Shown: positions 1 through 11,600, counted from the stretch's first letter. The stretch: DNA of 64,000 nucleotides from Chlorocebus sabaeus (GCF_047675955.1 NC_132909.1:43389931-43453930); one strand, 5' to 3'. Notes: generated by a model from the sequence alone, not told the origin. Numbers and translations: made by a program.

Positions 1-127
1 CGGGTTCACGCCATTCTCCTGCCTCAGCTTCCCAAGTAGCTGGGACTACAGGTGCCTGCCACCACGCCTAGCTAATTTTTTTGTATTTTTATAGAGATGG
101 GGTTTCACCGTGTTAGCCAAGATGGTG
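1..127 (-). mobile_element. Alu fragment, antisense, cut by the window edge
   Basis: Alu left-arm sequence in reverse orientation, from 'cgggttcacgccattctcc' to 'gtgttagccaagatggt'. It lies in the PBX4 intron. Confidence 0.85.
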
Positions 128-173
128 GAGCTTCTTGAAGATGAAGTAAGATTGTTAGAAAACTGGGTCTCCA

Positions 174-840
174 GGCTGGGCGTGGGGGCTCACGCCTGTA
201 ATCCCAACACTTTGGGAGGCCGAGGTGGGCGGATCACCTGAAGTCAGGAGTTCGAGACCAGCCTGTTCAACATGGTGAAATCCCATCTCTACTAAAAATA
301 TAAAAGTTGTAATCAATAAACGATTTAATTCTCTTGAAAGAAAAAACAAAAAAACCCAAAAATTAGCCAGGTGTGGTGGTGCATGCTTGTAATCCCAGCT
401 ACTTGGGAGGCTAAGGTAGGAGAATTGCTTGAGCCCAGGAGGTGGAGACTGCAGTGAGCTGAGATCGCACCACTGCCCCATAGCCTGGGCAACAGAGAGC
501 GACTCTGTCTTTTTTTTTTTTTTTTTTTTTTTTTGAGATGGAGTCTCCCTCTGTCGCCCAGGCTGGAGTGCAGTGGCCGGATCTCGGCTCACTGCAAGCT
601 CCGCCTCCCAGGTTTACGCCATTCTCCTGCCTCAGCCTCCCGAGTAGCTGGGAGTACAGGCGCCCGCCACCTCGCCTGGCTAGTTTTTTTGTATATTTTA
701 GTAGAGACGGGGTTTCACTGTGTTAGCCAGGATGGTCTTGATCTCCTGACCTCGTGATCCACCCGTCTAGGCCTCCCAAAGAGCTGGGATTACAGGCTTG
801 AGCCACCGCACCCGGCCAACTCTGTCTTAAAAAAAAAAAA
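174..840. mobile_element. Sense Alu with an antisense AluY in its tail
   Basis: A sense Alu starts at 174 and reaches its A-tail at about 511. An antisense young AluY fills 512-817 and splits the tail. ACTCTGTCTT at 502-511 is repeated at 819-828 as the target-site duplication. The AluY has the cercopithecid-type CCGGATCTC and 'gcttgagcc' variants. Confidence 0.88.
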
Positions 841-1297
841 AAAAAAAAGGGTGGGGGCGGAAATTGGGCCTCCAAACTGGAAGGCTGACTGCCAGCCGAT
901 AAAAGGGACACTTTTCCTTTAGCCATTTCAGAAAGAGCCTCAGTGTAGCCCAAAGAGACCGAGTGAGCTGGTGGTGAGGAGGTGATGGGAACCTGCAGTT
1001 CAGCCTGGCACTCGGGGAGAAGGGGTATTTTTCTGAAGCTCTGAGGCCAAGGGCCACAGTGGCCACAGGCTGCAGGGAGCCAGCACCAAGTATAGCCTGA
1101 AGTGTCTGCTTAAATAAGTACGTGGAGGCAGAGGAGGGTGTCTATGAAGAGAGAGAGCCAAGCTTGAGTGACATTCACAAAAGCAGTTTGAGGAATATCC
1201 ACTCCGATACAGTTCAGCCTCCCAAGGGGATGTATCCTGATGCCCTCATTCCTGGTAATGATTTTTCATAGACGTGGTGATAGAAATTTTAGAAACA

Positions 1298-1604
1298 GGC
1301 CAGGTACAGTGGCTCACGCTTGTAATCCCAACACTTTGGGAGGCCAAGGCAGGCGGATCATGAGGTCAGGAGTTCGAGACCAGCCTGGCCAACATAGTGA
1401 AACCTTGTCTTTACTAAAAATACAAAAATTAGCCGGGCATGGTGGCATACACCTGTAGTCCCAGCTACTCGGGAGGCTGAGGCAGGAGAATCGCTTGAAC
1501 CTGGGAGGCGGAGGTTGCAGTGAGTGGAGATCACACCATTGCACTCCAGCCTGGGTGACAGAGTGAGATTCCATGTCAAAAAAAAAAAAAAAAAAAAAAA
1601 AAAA
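1298..1604 (+). mobile_element. Alu, sense, full length
   Basis: Complete dimeric Alu starting 'ggccaggtacagtggctcac' and ending in a poly(A) run at 1577-1604. Confidence 0.9.
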
Positions 1605-1625
1605 GCCTGATTCTAAGATAGCACT

Positions 1626-1923
1626 TTTTTTTTTTTTTTTTCCCGGGACCGGGTCTCTCTGTCCTCCAGGCGAGAGTGCAGTGGCAAGATCTCAGCTCAC
1701 TGCATCCTCTGCCTCCTGGGTTCAAGCAATTCTCCTGCCTCAGCCTCCCAAGTAGCTGGTATTACAGGTAGGCACCACCACGCTTGGCTAATTTTTGTAT
1801 TTTTAGTAGAGACAGGGTTTCACCATGTTGGCCACGCTGGTCTCAAACTCCTGACCTCAAGTGATCCGCCCGCCTCAGCTCCCAAAGTGCTAGGATTACA
1901 GGCATGAGCCGCTGTGCCTGGCC
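1626..1923 (-). mobile_element. Alu, antisense, full length
   Basis: Poly(T) at 1626-1641 then a complete reverse Alu ending 'gctgtgcctggcc'. It faces the sense Alu 22 bases away, so the two could pair in RNA. Confidence 0.9.
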
Positions 1924-2796
1924 TTGAAGCCACCTTTTCACCCAGCCCCACCTGCGCAAGCTGCAGCTCCAGGCTTTTTACTTGGGAGAATGGGGCGCCA
2001 TTGGCTGTGCTGCCCACGGCAGAATCTGGGAATGACCCTGGACTCTTCTCTGACACCTGTATCTCAGGGCTCGAATCCTGGGGGTTCTCTGACTGCCCCG
2101 TAGCTGACCTGCAGACCCCATAGCTGTGTATACCTTGATGGTGGCTGCCCCTTGACTGCTTCCCCTGCAGTCCAGCCCTGCCCCTGTGCAGGTCCCCTCT
2201 CTGCAGAGCTGCAATGGCTTTTCCAAATTGTAGGGTCCAGTAATTATCTTGTTTCTCTGCTTAAAATCTTTCAGTGGGTTATTTCATCTTTTCTGGTACT
2301 TTCTTCATCAGGCTTTTCCTCTCTAGCTTTATAACAGCACCCCCGCCCAACACACACCCCCCCCCACCCACCAGCCACACTGCCGGTGCCAACCTGCCAC
2401 TTACCTTTATCAGTGTGCAGCATCTCGGGCACCCCCTCTTCCCCAGCACTCTGGAGACTCGGTTCAGGGGTTCAGGTGTCCCCAGCAACAGGCGCCTGCC
2501 TGGCCCTGCTGCATGCACACAGCTGTGGCCAAGGTTTGCCCTCATGGGCCACGCCAAACTGTGACCTGTCTCTCCCCATTCCTCCCCAGACTGTGCTCTG
2601 AGGATGGCACTTGGACCCATGTCTTAGCGGGGTGCTCAGTGTCCATCATCTAATTTGGTGATAAAGTGGAGTATTCCTTTCTCCCGAAGGGTTCTACGCA
2701 AAAATCTTCAGACATAACGCCAGTGCTCCCATGTTCTCATGGTTTGTTTTCTCTCCAGAAAATGAATTGTGATTTGTCCCCGTCTCTCTTATCTAG

Positions 2797-3044
2797 TGGT
2801 AAGCATCCGTGGCATTCGGGACGAAGATCCCCCTGACGCCCAGCTCCTGAGGCTGGATAACATGCTGCTGGCCGAGGGCGTGTGCAGGCCCGAGAAGAGA
2901 GGAAGAGGAGGAGCGGTGGCCGGGGCCAGCACAGCAACACCAGGTGGCTGTCCAAATGACAATAGCATTGAGCACTCTGACTACAGGGCCAAGCTGTCCC
3001 AGATCCGACAGATTTACCACTCTGAGCTAGAGAAATATGAACAG
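2797..3044 (+). CDS. PBX4: PBX4 exon, PBC domain part 1
   Basis: Acceptor 'ttatctag' ends at 2796 and the donor GT is at 3045. The exon opens in the middle of a Val codon, reads SIRGIRDEDPPDAQLLRL and ends at SELEKYEQ. It corresponds to about residues 65-147 of the full protein. Confidence 0.95.
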
Positions 3045-6000
3045 GTGATCTTTCTGCATGGAAGAGTTTCTGTCATTGAATGCGCATTTGTCAAAGCGAA
3101 ACACGGAACGCTAACCACCTTTCTTTTGTGGTGCAGAACAGGGAGTCCATGCAGTTGGTCACTGCAGAGGTGGCCGATTTTTACTGAAAGCCCTTTCCAT
3201 TTACTTAACAGTCACCCGCCGGTGTGTGAGCCACAGGGGGTGGCAGGCAGCCGCTCCGCTGTGGAACCTGCTGCCCCGTGCCACCCTGCTGCCTAGTCAC
3301 AGGCCGGCGTGTCTGTGCTCCCACCCCAGGCATGCCGTGAGTTCACCACGCACGTCACCAACCTCCTCCAGGAGCAGAGCAGGATGAGGCCCGTCTCCCC
3401 TACGGAGATTGAGCGCATGGTCGGCGCCATTCACGGCAAGTTCAGCGCCATCCAGATGCAATTGAAGCAGAGCACCTGTGAGGCGGTGATGACCCTGCGC
3501 TCGCGGCTGCTTGATGCCAGGTCAGGGCCGCATGCACCCGAGACCTCAAGCGCCGGCTCTGAGGGACTGGAGGGAAGTAGTGCTGACTTGGGTTGAAGAC
3601 AGCCCTGGAGGCTGTGTCCGCAGTCACAGTTGGAGGCCTCACACAGCGTCTTGGGAGGAAGGCCTGAAGTATTGCTGTTTTCATTTTTATTTATTTTTAT
3701 TTTTTTATTTTTATTTTATTTTATTTTATTTTATTTATTTATTTTTTGAGACGGAGTCTCGCTCTGTCGCCCAGGCTGGAGTGCAGTGGCTGGATCTCAG
3801 CTCACTGCAAGCTCCGCCTCCCAGGTTTACGCTATTCTCCTGCCTCAGCCTCCCGAGTAGCTGGGATTACAGACGCCTGCCACTGCGCCCGGCTAGTTTT
3901 TTGGTATTTTTTAGTAGAGACGGGGTTTCACCGGGTTAGCCAGGATGGTCTCGATCTCTTGACCTTGTGATCCACTCGTCTTGGCCTCCCAAAGTGCTGG
4001 GATTACAGGCTTGAGCCACCGCGCCCGGCCTATTTATTTTTATTTTGTTTTGGTTTTATTTATTTATTTGAGACTGAGTCTCACGCTGGTGCCCAGGCTG
4101 GAGCGCAATGGTGCGATCTCGGCTCACTATAAGCTCCGCCTCTTGGGTTCAAGCGATTCCCCTGCTTCAGCCTCCCGAGTAGCAGGCACCCGCCACCATG
4201 CCTGGCTAATTTTTGTGTTTTTAGTAGAGACGGGGTTTCACTATATTGACCAGACTGGTCTCGAACTCCTAACCTCAAGTGATTGCTGTTTTCGGAACTA
4301 CTGGAAAATCATACTCAGAACTAGAGGTGGGGGTGGTACTAGAGTCCTAGCATATTAACACCGACTAAGGCTGGCTGTTTTTGCAGGCGCAAGCGGCGGA
4401 ATTTCAGCAAGCAGGCGACGGAAGTGCTGAATGAGTATTTTTACTCCCATTTGAACAACCCTTACCCCAGCGAAGAAGCCAAAGAAGAGCTGGCCAGGAA
4501 GGGCGGCATCACTGTCTCCCAGGTGACGTTCTCTCCTGCCATGCCTCCCCACGCCTGGGAGGAGTGGTTGATTAGGTCCCATGGGGACACCCAGGGAAGT
4601 TCGCTAAATGTGTGCAGAGGCCAGGCACGGCTGCTGGAATCCCAGTGCTTTGGGAGGATGAGGTAGGAGGGTCACTTGAGTCCAGGAGTTCAAGACCAGC
4701 CCGGGCAACATAGTGAGACACTGTCTCTACAAAAAATTTATTTATTTATTTATTTTATTTTATTTTATTTTTTTTGAGACGGAGTCGTCGCTCTGTCGCC
4801 CAGGCTGGAGTGCTGTGGCCGGATCTCAGCTCACTGCAAGCTCCGCCTCCCGGGTTTACGACATTCTCCTGCCTCAGCCTCCCGAGTAGCTGGGACTACA
4901 GGCGCCCGCCACCTCGCCCAGCTAGTTTTTTGTATTTTTTTTAGTAGAGACGGGGTTTCATCATGTTAGCCAGGATGGTCTCAATCTCCTGTCCTCGTGA
5001 TCCGCCTGTCTCGGCCTCCCAAAGTGCTGGGATTACAGGCTTGAGCCACCGCACCCGGCTACAAAAAATTTAAAAAATTAGCTGGGCTGGTGATGTGTAC
5101 CTATGGTCTCAGCAACTTGGAATGCTGAGGTGAGGGGATCACTTGAGCCCAGGAGGGTGAGGCTGCCGTGAGCTATGATGGCGTCACTACATTCTACCCT
5201 GGATGACAGTAAGACCCTATCTCTGAAAAACAAAAAAAGTGTGGAACAGGAGCCAAGTCTCCCTACTGTGAGTCAGCCAGACTGGCTCAGATTCAGGCTC
5301 TGCATTACAAATGTGGGACTCTAGCACTCTTCCCCTTCATCTGTGAGGCAGGGGTGCAAGTGCACCCACAGAGAGACCTGGGAACTTCCTGAGGGATGCA
5401 GATGGAATGTGAGGTCCCAGAGGTGATGCTGTGGAGTGTGAGCTCCCTGAGGGTTACAGACAGAGTGTGAACTCCCTGAGGGATACAGATGGAGTGTGAG
5501 CTGCCTGGGGGATACACATGGGGTATGAGCTCCCTAAGGGATACAGATGGGGTGTGAGCTCCCTGAGGGATACAGATGGAGTTGAGCTCTCTGAGGGATA
5601 CAGACAGGGTATGAGCTCCCTAAGGGATACAGATGGGGTGTGAGCTCCCTGAGCAATACAGATGGAGTGTGAGCTCCCTGGGGGTTACAGATGGAGTGTG
5701 AGCTCTCTGAGGGGATTGAGGTGGAGTGTGAACTCCCTGAGGGATACAGGGGGGTGTGAGCTCCCTGAGGGATCCAGATGGAGTGTGAGCTCCCTGAGGT
5801 GATTGAGGTGGAGTGTGAGTTCCCTGGGGGATGCTGTGGAGTGTGAGGTCCCTAAGGTGATGTGGTAGGGAGTATGAACTCCCTGAGCTCACACTCCCTG
5901 ACTCTATAGCCTGGTAGGCAGCCACCAGTGTCCTCTGTGGAACTGGGGATGAAGGAGGGAGACACTAAGACCAAGAGGCTAAGAAACATTTCTGAAGGTT

Positions 6001-9000
6001 TTAGCATGGGAACAGTAAGTCCAGGCAGTCTACAGCAGCAAGCCAGGTCCAGGCCATACCCCCGTGGCAGCATGAGTGTGTGGAACAGGGCCTGGGTGCC
6101 GCCCTCCCACCCGGACGGGCACACCCCCACAGCCTCTGTGGCAGCAGTAATGGCAGGCGCTGACCCACAGCATGGCTTGCTGCATGTCACCACGGCCCTC
6201 CCTACTTTGTAGTTGGAGGGGCTGAGTTTCTAGTCCTTCACCATCACGCTGTGCCCCAATTCAGGCTAAGTCCAGTCAAGTCTCTGTGACAGAGAGCAGT
6301 TGGAACCCCTTGGGGTCACGCAGGCAGCAAAGCATCCTGAGGTCATAGCCACATCTCACTCTGCTCATCGGGATCTGCTGTGGTGTCAGAAAAAAGGCCA
6401 GAGCTGGAGCAAGGGGCCACACTTCTGGGTCTTCAAGGCCCTTGGAGAAGCGTGAGACATTTGGCCCCCAAGGAACAATTGTCTGGAGGACAACCAGGGC
6501 CGCTTCAACCAGGATGGAGCCTCTGGGGCCTCCCATATGGATCCAGAGAAGGCTGCTCACACCCCAGGGGTAGGCAGACACTATTTTTAGAACAGAGAGC
6601 ACACAGACAGGGATCCTTCTTTTTACAGTTAACATTGCAAGGATAATGTAAGTACACCAAAGAAAAAAATGTTGGCCAGGCATGGTGGCTCATGTCTGAA
6701 ATCCCAGCACTTTGGAGGCCAAGGCAGGCGAATCACCTGAGGTCAGGAGTTCGAGACCAGCCTGGCCAACATGGTGAAACCCCTGCCTACTGGAAATACA
6801 AAGATTAGCCAGGCTTGGTGGCACACGCCTGTAATCCCAGCTACTGAGGAGGCTGAGGCAGGAGAATCACTTGAACCTGGGAGGCGGAGGTTGCAGTGAG
6901 TTAAGATCATGCCACTGCACTCCACACTCCAGCCTGGGTAACAGAGTGAGACTCTGTCTCCAAAAAAAAAAAAAAAGTACAAAAATTAGCCAGGCTTGGT
7001 AGCGCATGTCAGTAGTCCCAGCTACTGGGGAGGCTGAGGCAAAACTTGAACCTGGGAGGCAGAGGTTGCAGTGAGCTGGGATCGCGCCGCTGCACTCCAG
7101 CCTGAGCGAAAGAGCGAGACTCCGTCTCAAAAAAAAAAAAAAAAAAGTTTGAAGTAGCAAAGGTCATCCACAATCCTCCTCTGTCCCTTGGCTGTTTCAT
7201 TTCTGTTTGTTATTACACTATGTGTTTATTTTACTTGCTTTGGGATACTGAAATGTGGCCCTGGGTGGGCATCTGAGGACGTCTCCATGCCTGTAGGAAG
7301 GCGCTAGCCTTGGGGTGCTCACCCATGTGAATCTGCCCAGGGGACATTTTGTTGTCACAACTGGAGGAGGGAAGTGCTCCTGGCACCCAGTGGGTGGAGG
7401 CCAGGGATGCTGCTCAGCACACTGCAGTGCCCAGGATGGCCCCCACAGAGCAGATAGACCCCAAACATCAGCAGTGCCTCCAAAGGTGACAAGCCCCTCC
7501 CTGGGGGACTCCAGTGCCGGTTTGCAGTCAGAGTTGGGCTGATTCCACCTTGGTGGTGGACCAGCTCCTTTTTCTCCTGCCTCTGCTTTATACAGCAGGG
7601 ACGATAACAGCCGCCTCTCAGGTCCTCATGAGGATGAGGCAGAACGATATATGAGGCTGGACCTGGAATCCCAGCACTTTGGGAGGCCAGGGCGGGAGGA
7701 GCTCTAGAGCTCAGGAGTTTGAGACCAGCCTGGGCAACAGAGCGGGACCCTATCTCTAAAAAAAAATTCTTTTTTTTTTTTTTGAGACAGAGTCTCGCTC
7801 TGTTGCCCAGGCTAGATTGCAGTGGTGCAATCTTGGCTCACTGCAACCTCTGCCTCCCAGGTTCAAGGGATTCTCCTGCCTCAGCCTCCTGAGTAGCTGG
7901 GATTACAGGTGTGCGCCACCATGTCCAGCTAATATTTGTATTATTAGTAGAGACGGAGTTTCTCCATGTTGTCCAGGCTGATCTCAAACTCCTGACCTCA
8001 GATGATCCCCCCACCTCAGCCTCCCAAAGTGCTGGGATTATAGGCGTGAGCCACCACACCTGGCCAAGAAACAATTTTTTATTTAAAATTAAGAAAAATA
8101 TATGAATATATGAGGAGTGCTTAGCCTAGCACCTGGTACATTCCAACTACCCCTTCAGAGTTCACCTTGTTTTCATTTGATAAGTTTGGGATTTGATCAC
8201 AGTTACTGGATCCCTAGGTCTCCCTGGCTCTCACTTTTCCTGAAGCGAACACGGAAAGTAACCTGCCGCCTGCTGCAATGGCAGCCAGAGGCGCTGTCCC
8301 TCCCCGCCCATCTCAGTCTTGTTTTCCTTCCAGCCCCATCCCAGGTCCAAGTTCCAGCAACACCAGGTTTTAGGCAGCAGAGTTCTAAGACATGCCGGCT
8401 CCAGGGTGTCCTCAACCCATGTGGACATCTCCCTGGGTCCGTGGTCCAGAGGGTGCCACCTTCTCAGTCCCGGTCTCTTCACAGCCCCAGGGTGCAGTGT
8501 TGCCTTGTAAGGCAGTGGGAGCAATGGGCACTGCAGGGAACCCAAAGACTGCGTCATGTCTCAGAAGTTGCCAGGTCAGCTCCTCCAGTGACTCCTGTGT
8601 GTCCACAGGTCTCTAACTGGTTTGGCAACAAAAGAATCCGGTATAAAAAGAACATGGGGAAGTTTCAAGAAGAAGCTACCATTTACATGGGTAAAACAGC
8701 TGTGGATACCACCGAAGTTGGGGTCCCAGGGAACCATGCCAGCTGCCTGTCAACACCCAGCTCCGGTGAGTGAGGCTGGCCCAGGGACAGTCATCTGTAC
8801 CCACGTGGACGGCCACTGAGCTGCATCTGGGGAGGCCGCAGTGGGACCATAGCGCCCTTCCCGCAGTGGTCAACTGTGTGTAACTCTTTGCTCTGTTTCA
8901 ACTGTGAGAGTTCTGTTCCTCTTGGCCATGATCCCAACTAACAGATACCTGTGCTTTGGGGACAGAATGGTAATACTGATAAGAAAAGACATGAAAGGGC

Positions 9001-11600
9001 TGGGCACGGTGGCTCACGCCTGTAATCCCAGCACTTTGGGAGGCTGAGGTGAGTGGATCACCTGAGATCAGGAGTTTAAGACCAGCCTGGCCAACATGGT
9101 GAAACCCTGTCTCTACTGAAAACACACAAAAAAATTAGCCGGGCATGGGCTGGGTGCAGTGGTTCACGCCTATAATCCCAGCACTTTGGGAGGCTGAGGC
9201 GGGCGGATCACGAGGTCAGGAGATCGAGACCATCCTGGCTAACATGGTGAAACCCTGTCTCCAATAAAAATACAAAAAATTATCTGGGCATGGTGGTGGC
9301 GGGCGCCTATAGTCCCAGCTACTTGGGAGGCTGAAGCAGGAGAATGACGTGAACCTGGGAGGCAGAGCTTGCAGTGAGCCAAGATTGTGCCACTGCTCTC
9401 AAGCTTGGGTGACAGAGCAAGACTCCATCTCAAAAAAAAAAAAAAAAAATTAGCAGGGCATGGTGGCAAGTGCCTATAGTCCCAATTGCTCGGGAGGCTG
9501 AGGCAGGAGAATCACTTGAACCCAGGAGGCAGAGGTTGCAGTGGGCCGAGATCATGCCACTGCACTCCAGTCTGGGTGACAGAGCAAGACTGTCTCAAAA
9601 AAAAAAAAAAAACCAAGACATGAAAGGACATTAGTAGTGTGGTGGGGAGGACCCTGCTGGCCTCCCTGGGGTGGGGGGCTGAGGAGCAGAGGCCAGATGC
9701 TGAGGAGGAGCGGGAGCCACATTCGAGGCCTCCTGTCGGCTGAGGGGCTGGGTGGGTCCCACCCAAGGAGGTGCCACGACTGTGCCCACCCCAGCTCCCA
9801 CCTCTTCCAGGCTCCTCTGGACCCTTCCTGCTGCCCAGTGCTGGGGAGGCCTTCCTCACCCTGCAGACGCTGACCTCTCTCCAGCCTCCTCCTGGGGGAG
9901 GCTGCCTGCAGTCCCAGGTGAGTCTCAGGCACCGTCCCACAGCACCCAGGTGGGTGGCAGGTCCTCAGAAAGGCCATCTTGTCAGTCAGCCCTCAGTCTT
10001 GGGGCAGCTCCCCCAAAGGTCCCAGCAGTCACACAGGCCGTGCTGTGTGGCCACCACCGGGGCACAGCTCTGCAGGGCCCCACTCTGTAATGACTGCGCC
10101 CTCCCCCACCTCCAACTGTCACCACTGCAGCCGCTGGGAACAGTCAATGGGAATGAGCCCCAAGATGAGGGCTGTGGCTGTGGAGGGGAAGGGCGCCTCC
10201 TAAAGGAGTGTGGAAGGACATGGTGTCCTTCCCTCGAGAGGGAGGGGCAGGCAGCAAGTAGAGGAGAGACAGGACCTTCCCTTGGGCTCAGACCTGGCGC
10301 CCTCAGTGCCGCAGCTTGGCCGGGAAGGCAGGTCTTGTGCCAGCACCTCCTCTCCTGCTGCTCTGATGGGGAACTGAGGGCGCCCTGCTCGACCACAGTG
10401 AGGATTTGTTTTGGCGACCGTGAAGAAAAGGAGCCAGGGGTCTGAGGCAGCTGACACACCCACCCCACCCAGGCCCCATGGCCTCCCACTCCCCCTTGGT
10501 GGCCACAGGGGCCTGACCCCAGTGGCAGGGGAGGCCATAAGTGGGGACCGTCTCAAAGACACTGCAGAGGCCCAGGTGTGACATGCCCAGCACAGGCGCG
10601 ACATGCCCAGCACAGGCGCAAGGCTGTGCAGCGTGTGCCAGGGCCCTGCAGAGCCAGGTGCCCCTCCCAACTCACCACTCTCTCCCAGGGGCTCAGAGAA
10701 TGGATGCCCCTTGTGCCATCTGTGGGGTCCCGCCTGGTCCTGGGAAGCTCACGTCCCACACTGCCCTGCTGTGGCAGCTGCCCCCCATCACCATGCAGCC
10801 CCCAGCCAGGGACACACGCGAGGGGCCTCACCTTGCCCTTTGCACCCCTGGGACCTGACTACACGCCAGCAGCTGTGCGTCCACCCCAGTGCAGAGTGCC
10901 CCCCGGGTGGTGCTCCCACACTCACGGGCAGAGCAGTCCCAGCCACTTCCTTAGCCTGTACGGTGCCCACCATAGTGGGGGTGGGTCCTGTGGACAAACG
11001 TCTTAGCACCCTTGGACCTGACGCCATCTCTGCACTGCAGACAGAGCCCCCACCCCTCATGACAAGTGAATGCCTCCCGTCCTCCTTGCTGCCCAGTCAG
11101 ACCAGTGTTGGGCCAGGTTTCAGAGCCCCTTTTTCCCACCGAGTCTCACCATGACACTCCAGGCGTTGCCGTGGGCTCCAGGCCTGACCTTGTCTCCCTG
11201 CCCCTCGCCGGGCAGAAGCCCTTGCTATACCCGATGCCAGTCAGTCCTTTGCCCAAGCCCCAGGGAAGCCACTAGAGGCCAGTTTTCCTGCCAGGGAAGC
11301 TCGTCCATGTCCCGTATCAGGTGGCAAGGCCAGCTGTGACCCAGGGCTGACCCCTCCATCCCTTCCCTCCTCCACTGGGTTGGAGGTCATCTGTGGATCT
11401 TTTCCAAGCTTCCCCAGGGACCCCTGGAGGCTCCACCTGCGGCACGAGAGCTGGGTAGTCACCAGCCTCACGGCCACCCCTCTGATGCTCGATCTCTGTC
11501 GTTTCAGACCCAGGGTAGCTGGCGGGGGGCCACCCCCCGACCTGCAACTGCGTCACCTGCTGGAGACCCTGGCAGCATCAACTCTAGTGTGTCTAATTAA
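2797..11600 (+). CDS. PBX4: PBX4, TALE homeobox transcription factor (3' six coding exons; gene enters from the left)
   Basis: PBX4 is a PBC-class TALE homeodomain protein that binds DNA in the nucleus as a partner of HOX and MEIS/PREP proteins. Six exons are visible: 2797-3044, 3330-3520, 4387-4522, 8609-8765, 9811-9917 and 11508-11600. All have AG/GT borders and keep phase. They encode 310 residues, equal to about residues 65-374 of the human protein, so the first 64 residues lie left of the window. The first two exons carry most of the PBC domain. The homeodomain spans the third and fourth exons: it starts near RRKRRNF, has the TALE three-residue PYP insertion in NNPYPS, and ends with recognition helix VSNWFGNKRIR. 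The C-terminus is Pro/Gly/Ser-rich and ends SSVSN. I see no frameshift. The gene converges on CILP2. Identification is very secure; the residue numbering rests on memory of human PBX4. Confidence 0.97.
3330..3520 (+). CDS. PBX4: PBX4 exon, PBC domain part 2
   Basis: Acceptor 'ccaccccag' ends at 3329 and the donor GT is at 3521. It reads ACREFTTHVTNLLQEQ and continues to RSRLLDA plus a split Arg codon, about residues 148-211. This is the C-terminal half of the PBC region, next to the homeodomain. Confidence 0.95.
3680..4285 (-). mobile_element. PBX4: Two antisense Alus, one young with a TTTTA-rich tail
   Basis: A TTTA/TTTTA-rich tail at 3680-3745 leads into a young reverse AluY ending at 4030. 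A second, 3'-truncated reverse Alu follows at about 4064-4285. They lie 100 bases upstream of the PBX4 exon at 4387. Confidence 0.85.
4387..4522 (+). CDS. PBX4: PBX4 exon, homeodomain helices 1-2
   Basis: Acceptor 'tttgcag' ends at 4386 and the donor GT is at 4523. It reads RKRRNFSKQATEVL, then YFYSHLNNPYPSEEAK and ends KGGITVSQ. The PYP triplet between helices 1 and 2 is the TALE hallmark. I remember the human protein as KGGLTISQ, so two conservative changes are likely. Confidence 0.96.
4617..5236. mobile_element. Old sense Alu interrupted by an antisense AluY
   Basis: Sense Alu left arm at 4617-4740, reverse AluY at 4741-5059, then the sense right arm at 5060-5236. TACAAAAAATTTA at 4728-4740 is repeated at 5060-5072. 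Confidence 0.88.
5388..5905. repeat. 29-bp minisatellite in the PBX4 intron
   Basis: About 17-18 imperfect head-to-tail copies of a 29-base unit, roughly gtgagctccctgagggatac then agatggagt. Some units use a 'gattgaggtggagt' variant. It lies between the PBX4 exons at 4387-4522 and 8609-8765. Confidence 0.9.
6674..7146 (+). mobile_element. Sense Alu plus a sense right-arm fragment
   Basis: A dimeric Alu at 6674-6976 with A-tail, directly followed by a right-arm Alu fragment at 6977-7146 with its own A-tail. This looks like one insertion into the tail of another. Confidence 0.82.
7656..8065. mobile_element. Sense Alu monomer followed by antisense Alu
   Basis: A left-monomer-like sense piece at 7656-7768 abuts a complete reverse Alu at 7769-8065 with a poly(T) start. 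Confidence 0.83.
8609..8765 (+). CDS. PBX4: PBX4 exon, homeodomain recognition helix
   Basis: Acceptor 'gtccacag' ends at 8608 and a strong GTGAGT donor starts at 8766. It begins VSNWFGNKRIRYKKN, the third helix with the invariant W, F, N and R of homeodomains. It then runs into KFQEEATIY and a Ser/Thr-rich linker, about residues 257-309. Confidence 0.96.
8999..9613 (+). mobile_element. Alu inside Alu, both sense, both with target-site duplications
   Basis: The outer Alu is flanked by AAGACATGAAAGG at 8986-8998 and 9616-9628. The inner Alu at about 9149-9442 splits it and is flanked by copies of AAATTAGCMGGGCATGG near 9131-9148 and 9445-9462. Confidence 0.9.
9811..9917 (+). CDS. PBX4: PBX4 exon, Pro/Gly-rich tail
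   Basis: Acceptor 'cctcttccag' ends at 9810 and the donor GTGAGT starts at 9918. It encodes about residues 309-344, including SLQPPPGGGCLQSQ. No known domain. The phase matches both neighbours. Confidence 0.93.
11508..11600 (+). CDS. PBX4: PBX4 last coding exon and stop
   Basis: Acceptor 'gtcgtttcag' ends at 11507. Thirty codons read TQGSWRGATPRPATASPAGD and on to INSSVSN, followed by TAA at 11598-11600. The 3' untranslated region then runs to about 11.9 kb. Confidence 0.94.
   Translation, partial: TQGSWRGATPRPATASPAGDPGSINSSVSN

Noticed and set aside
1314..1579. Many frames reading MESHSVTQAGVQWCDL, SLALSPRLECSG and similar
   Set aside because: These peptides recur throughout the window and are Alu sequence translated in either direction, not genes.
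2769..3296. 175-codon plus-strand frame through PBX4 exon 2797-3044
   Set aside because: The extra codons on both sides are intron read-through beyond clear splice sites.
5305..5925. Minus-strand frames repeating PQGVHTPS and LRELTLHS
   Set aside because: They are the 29-bp minisatellite read in several frames. A 29-base unit shifts frame each copy, which explains the cycling peptides.
9771..10445. Plus-strand open frame of 224 codons over a PBX4 exon
   Set aside because: It is in a different frame from the PBX4 exon at 9811-9917 and continues into the intron. GC-rich DNA with few stops explains it.
10574..10620. Short tandem 'gacatgcccagcacaggcgc'
   Set aside because: Only about two to three copies of a 19-base unit; too short to treat as a meaningful array.
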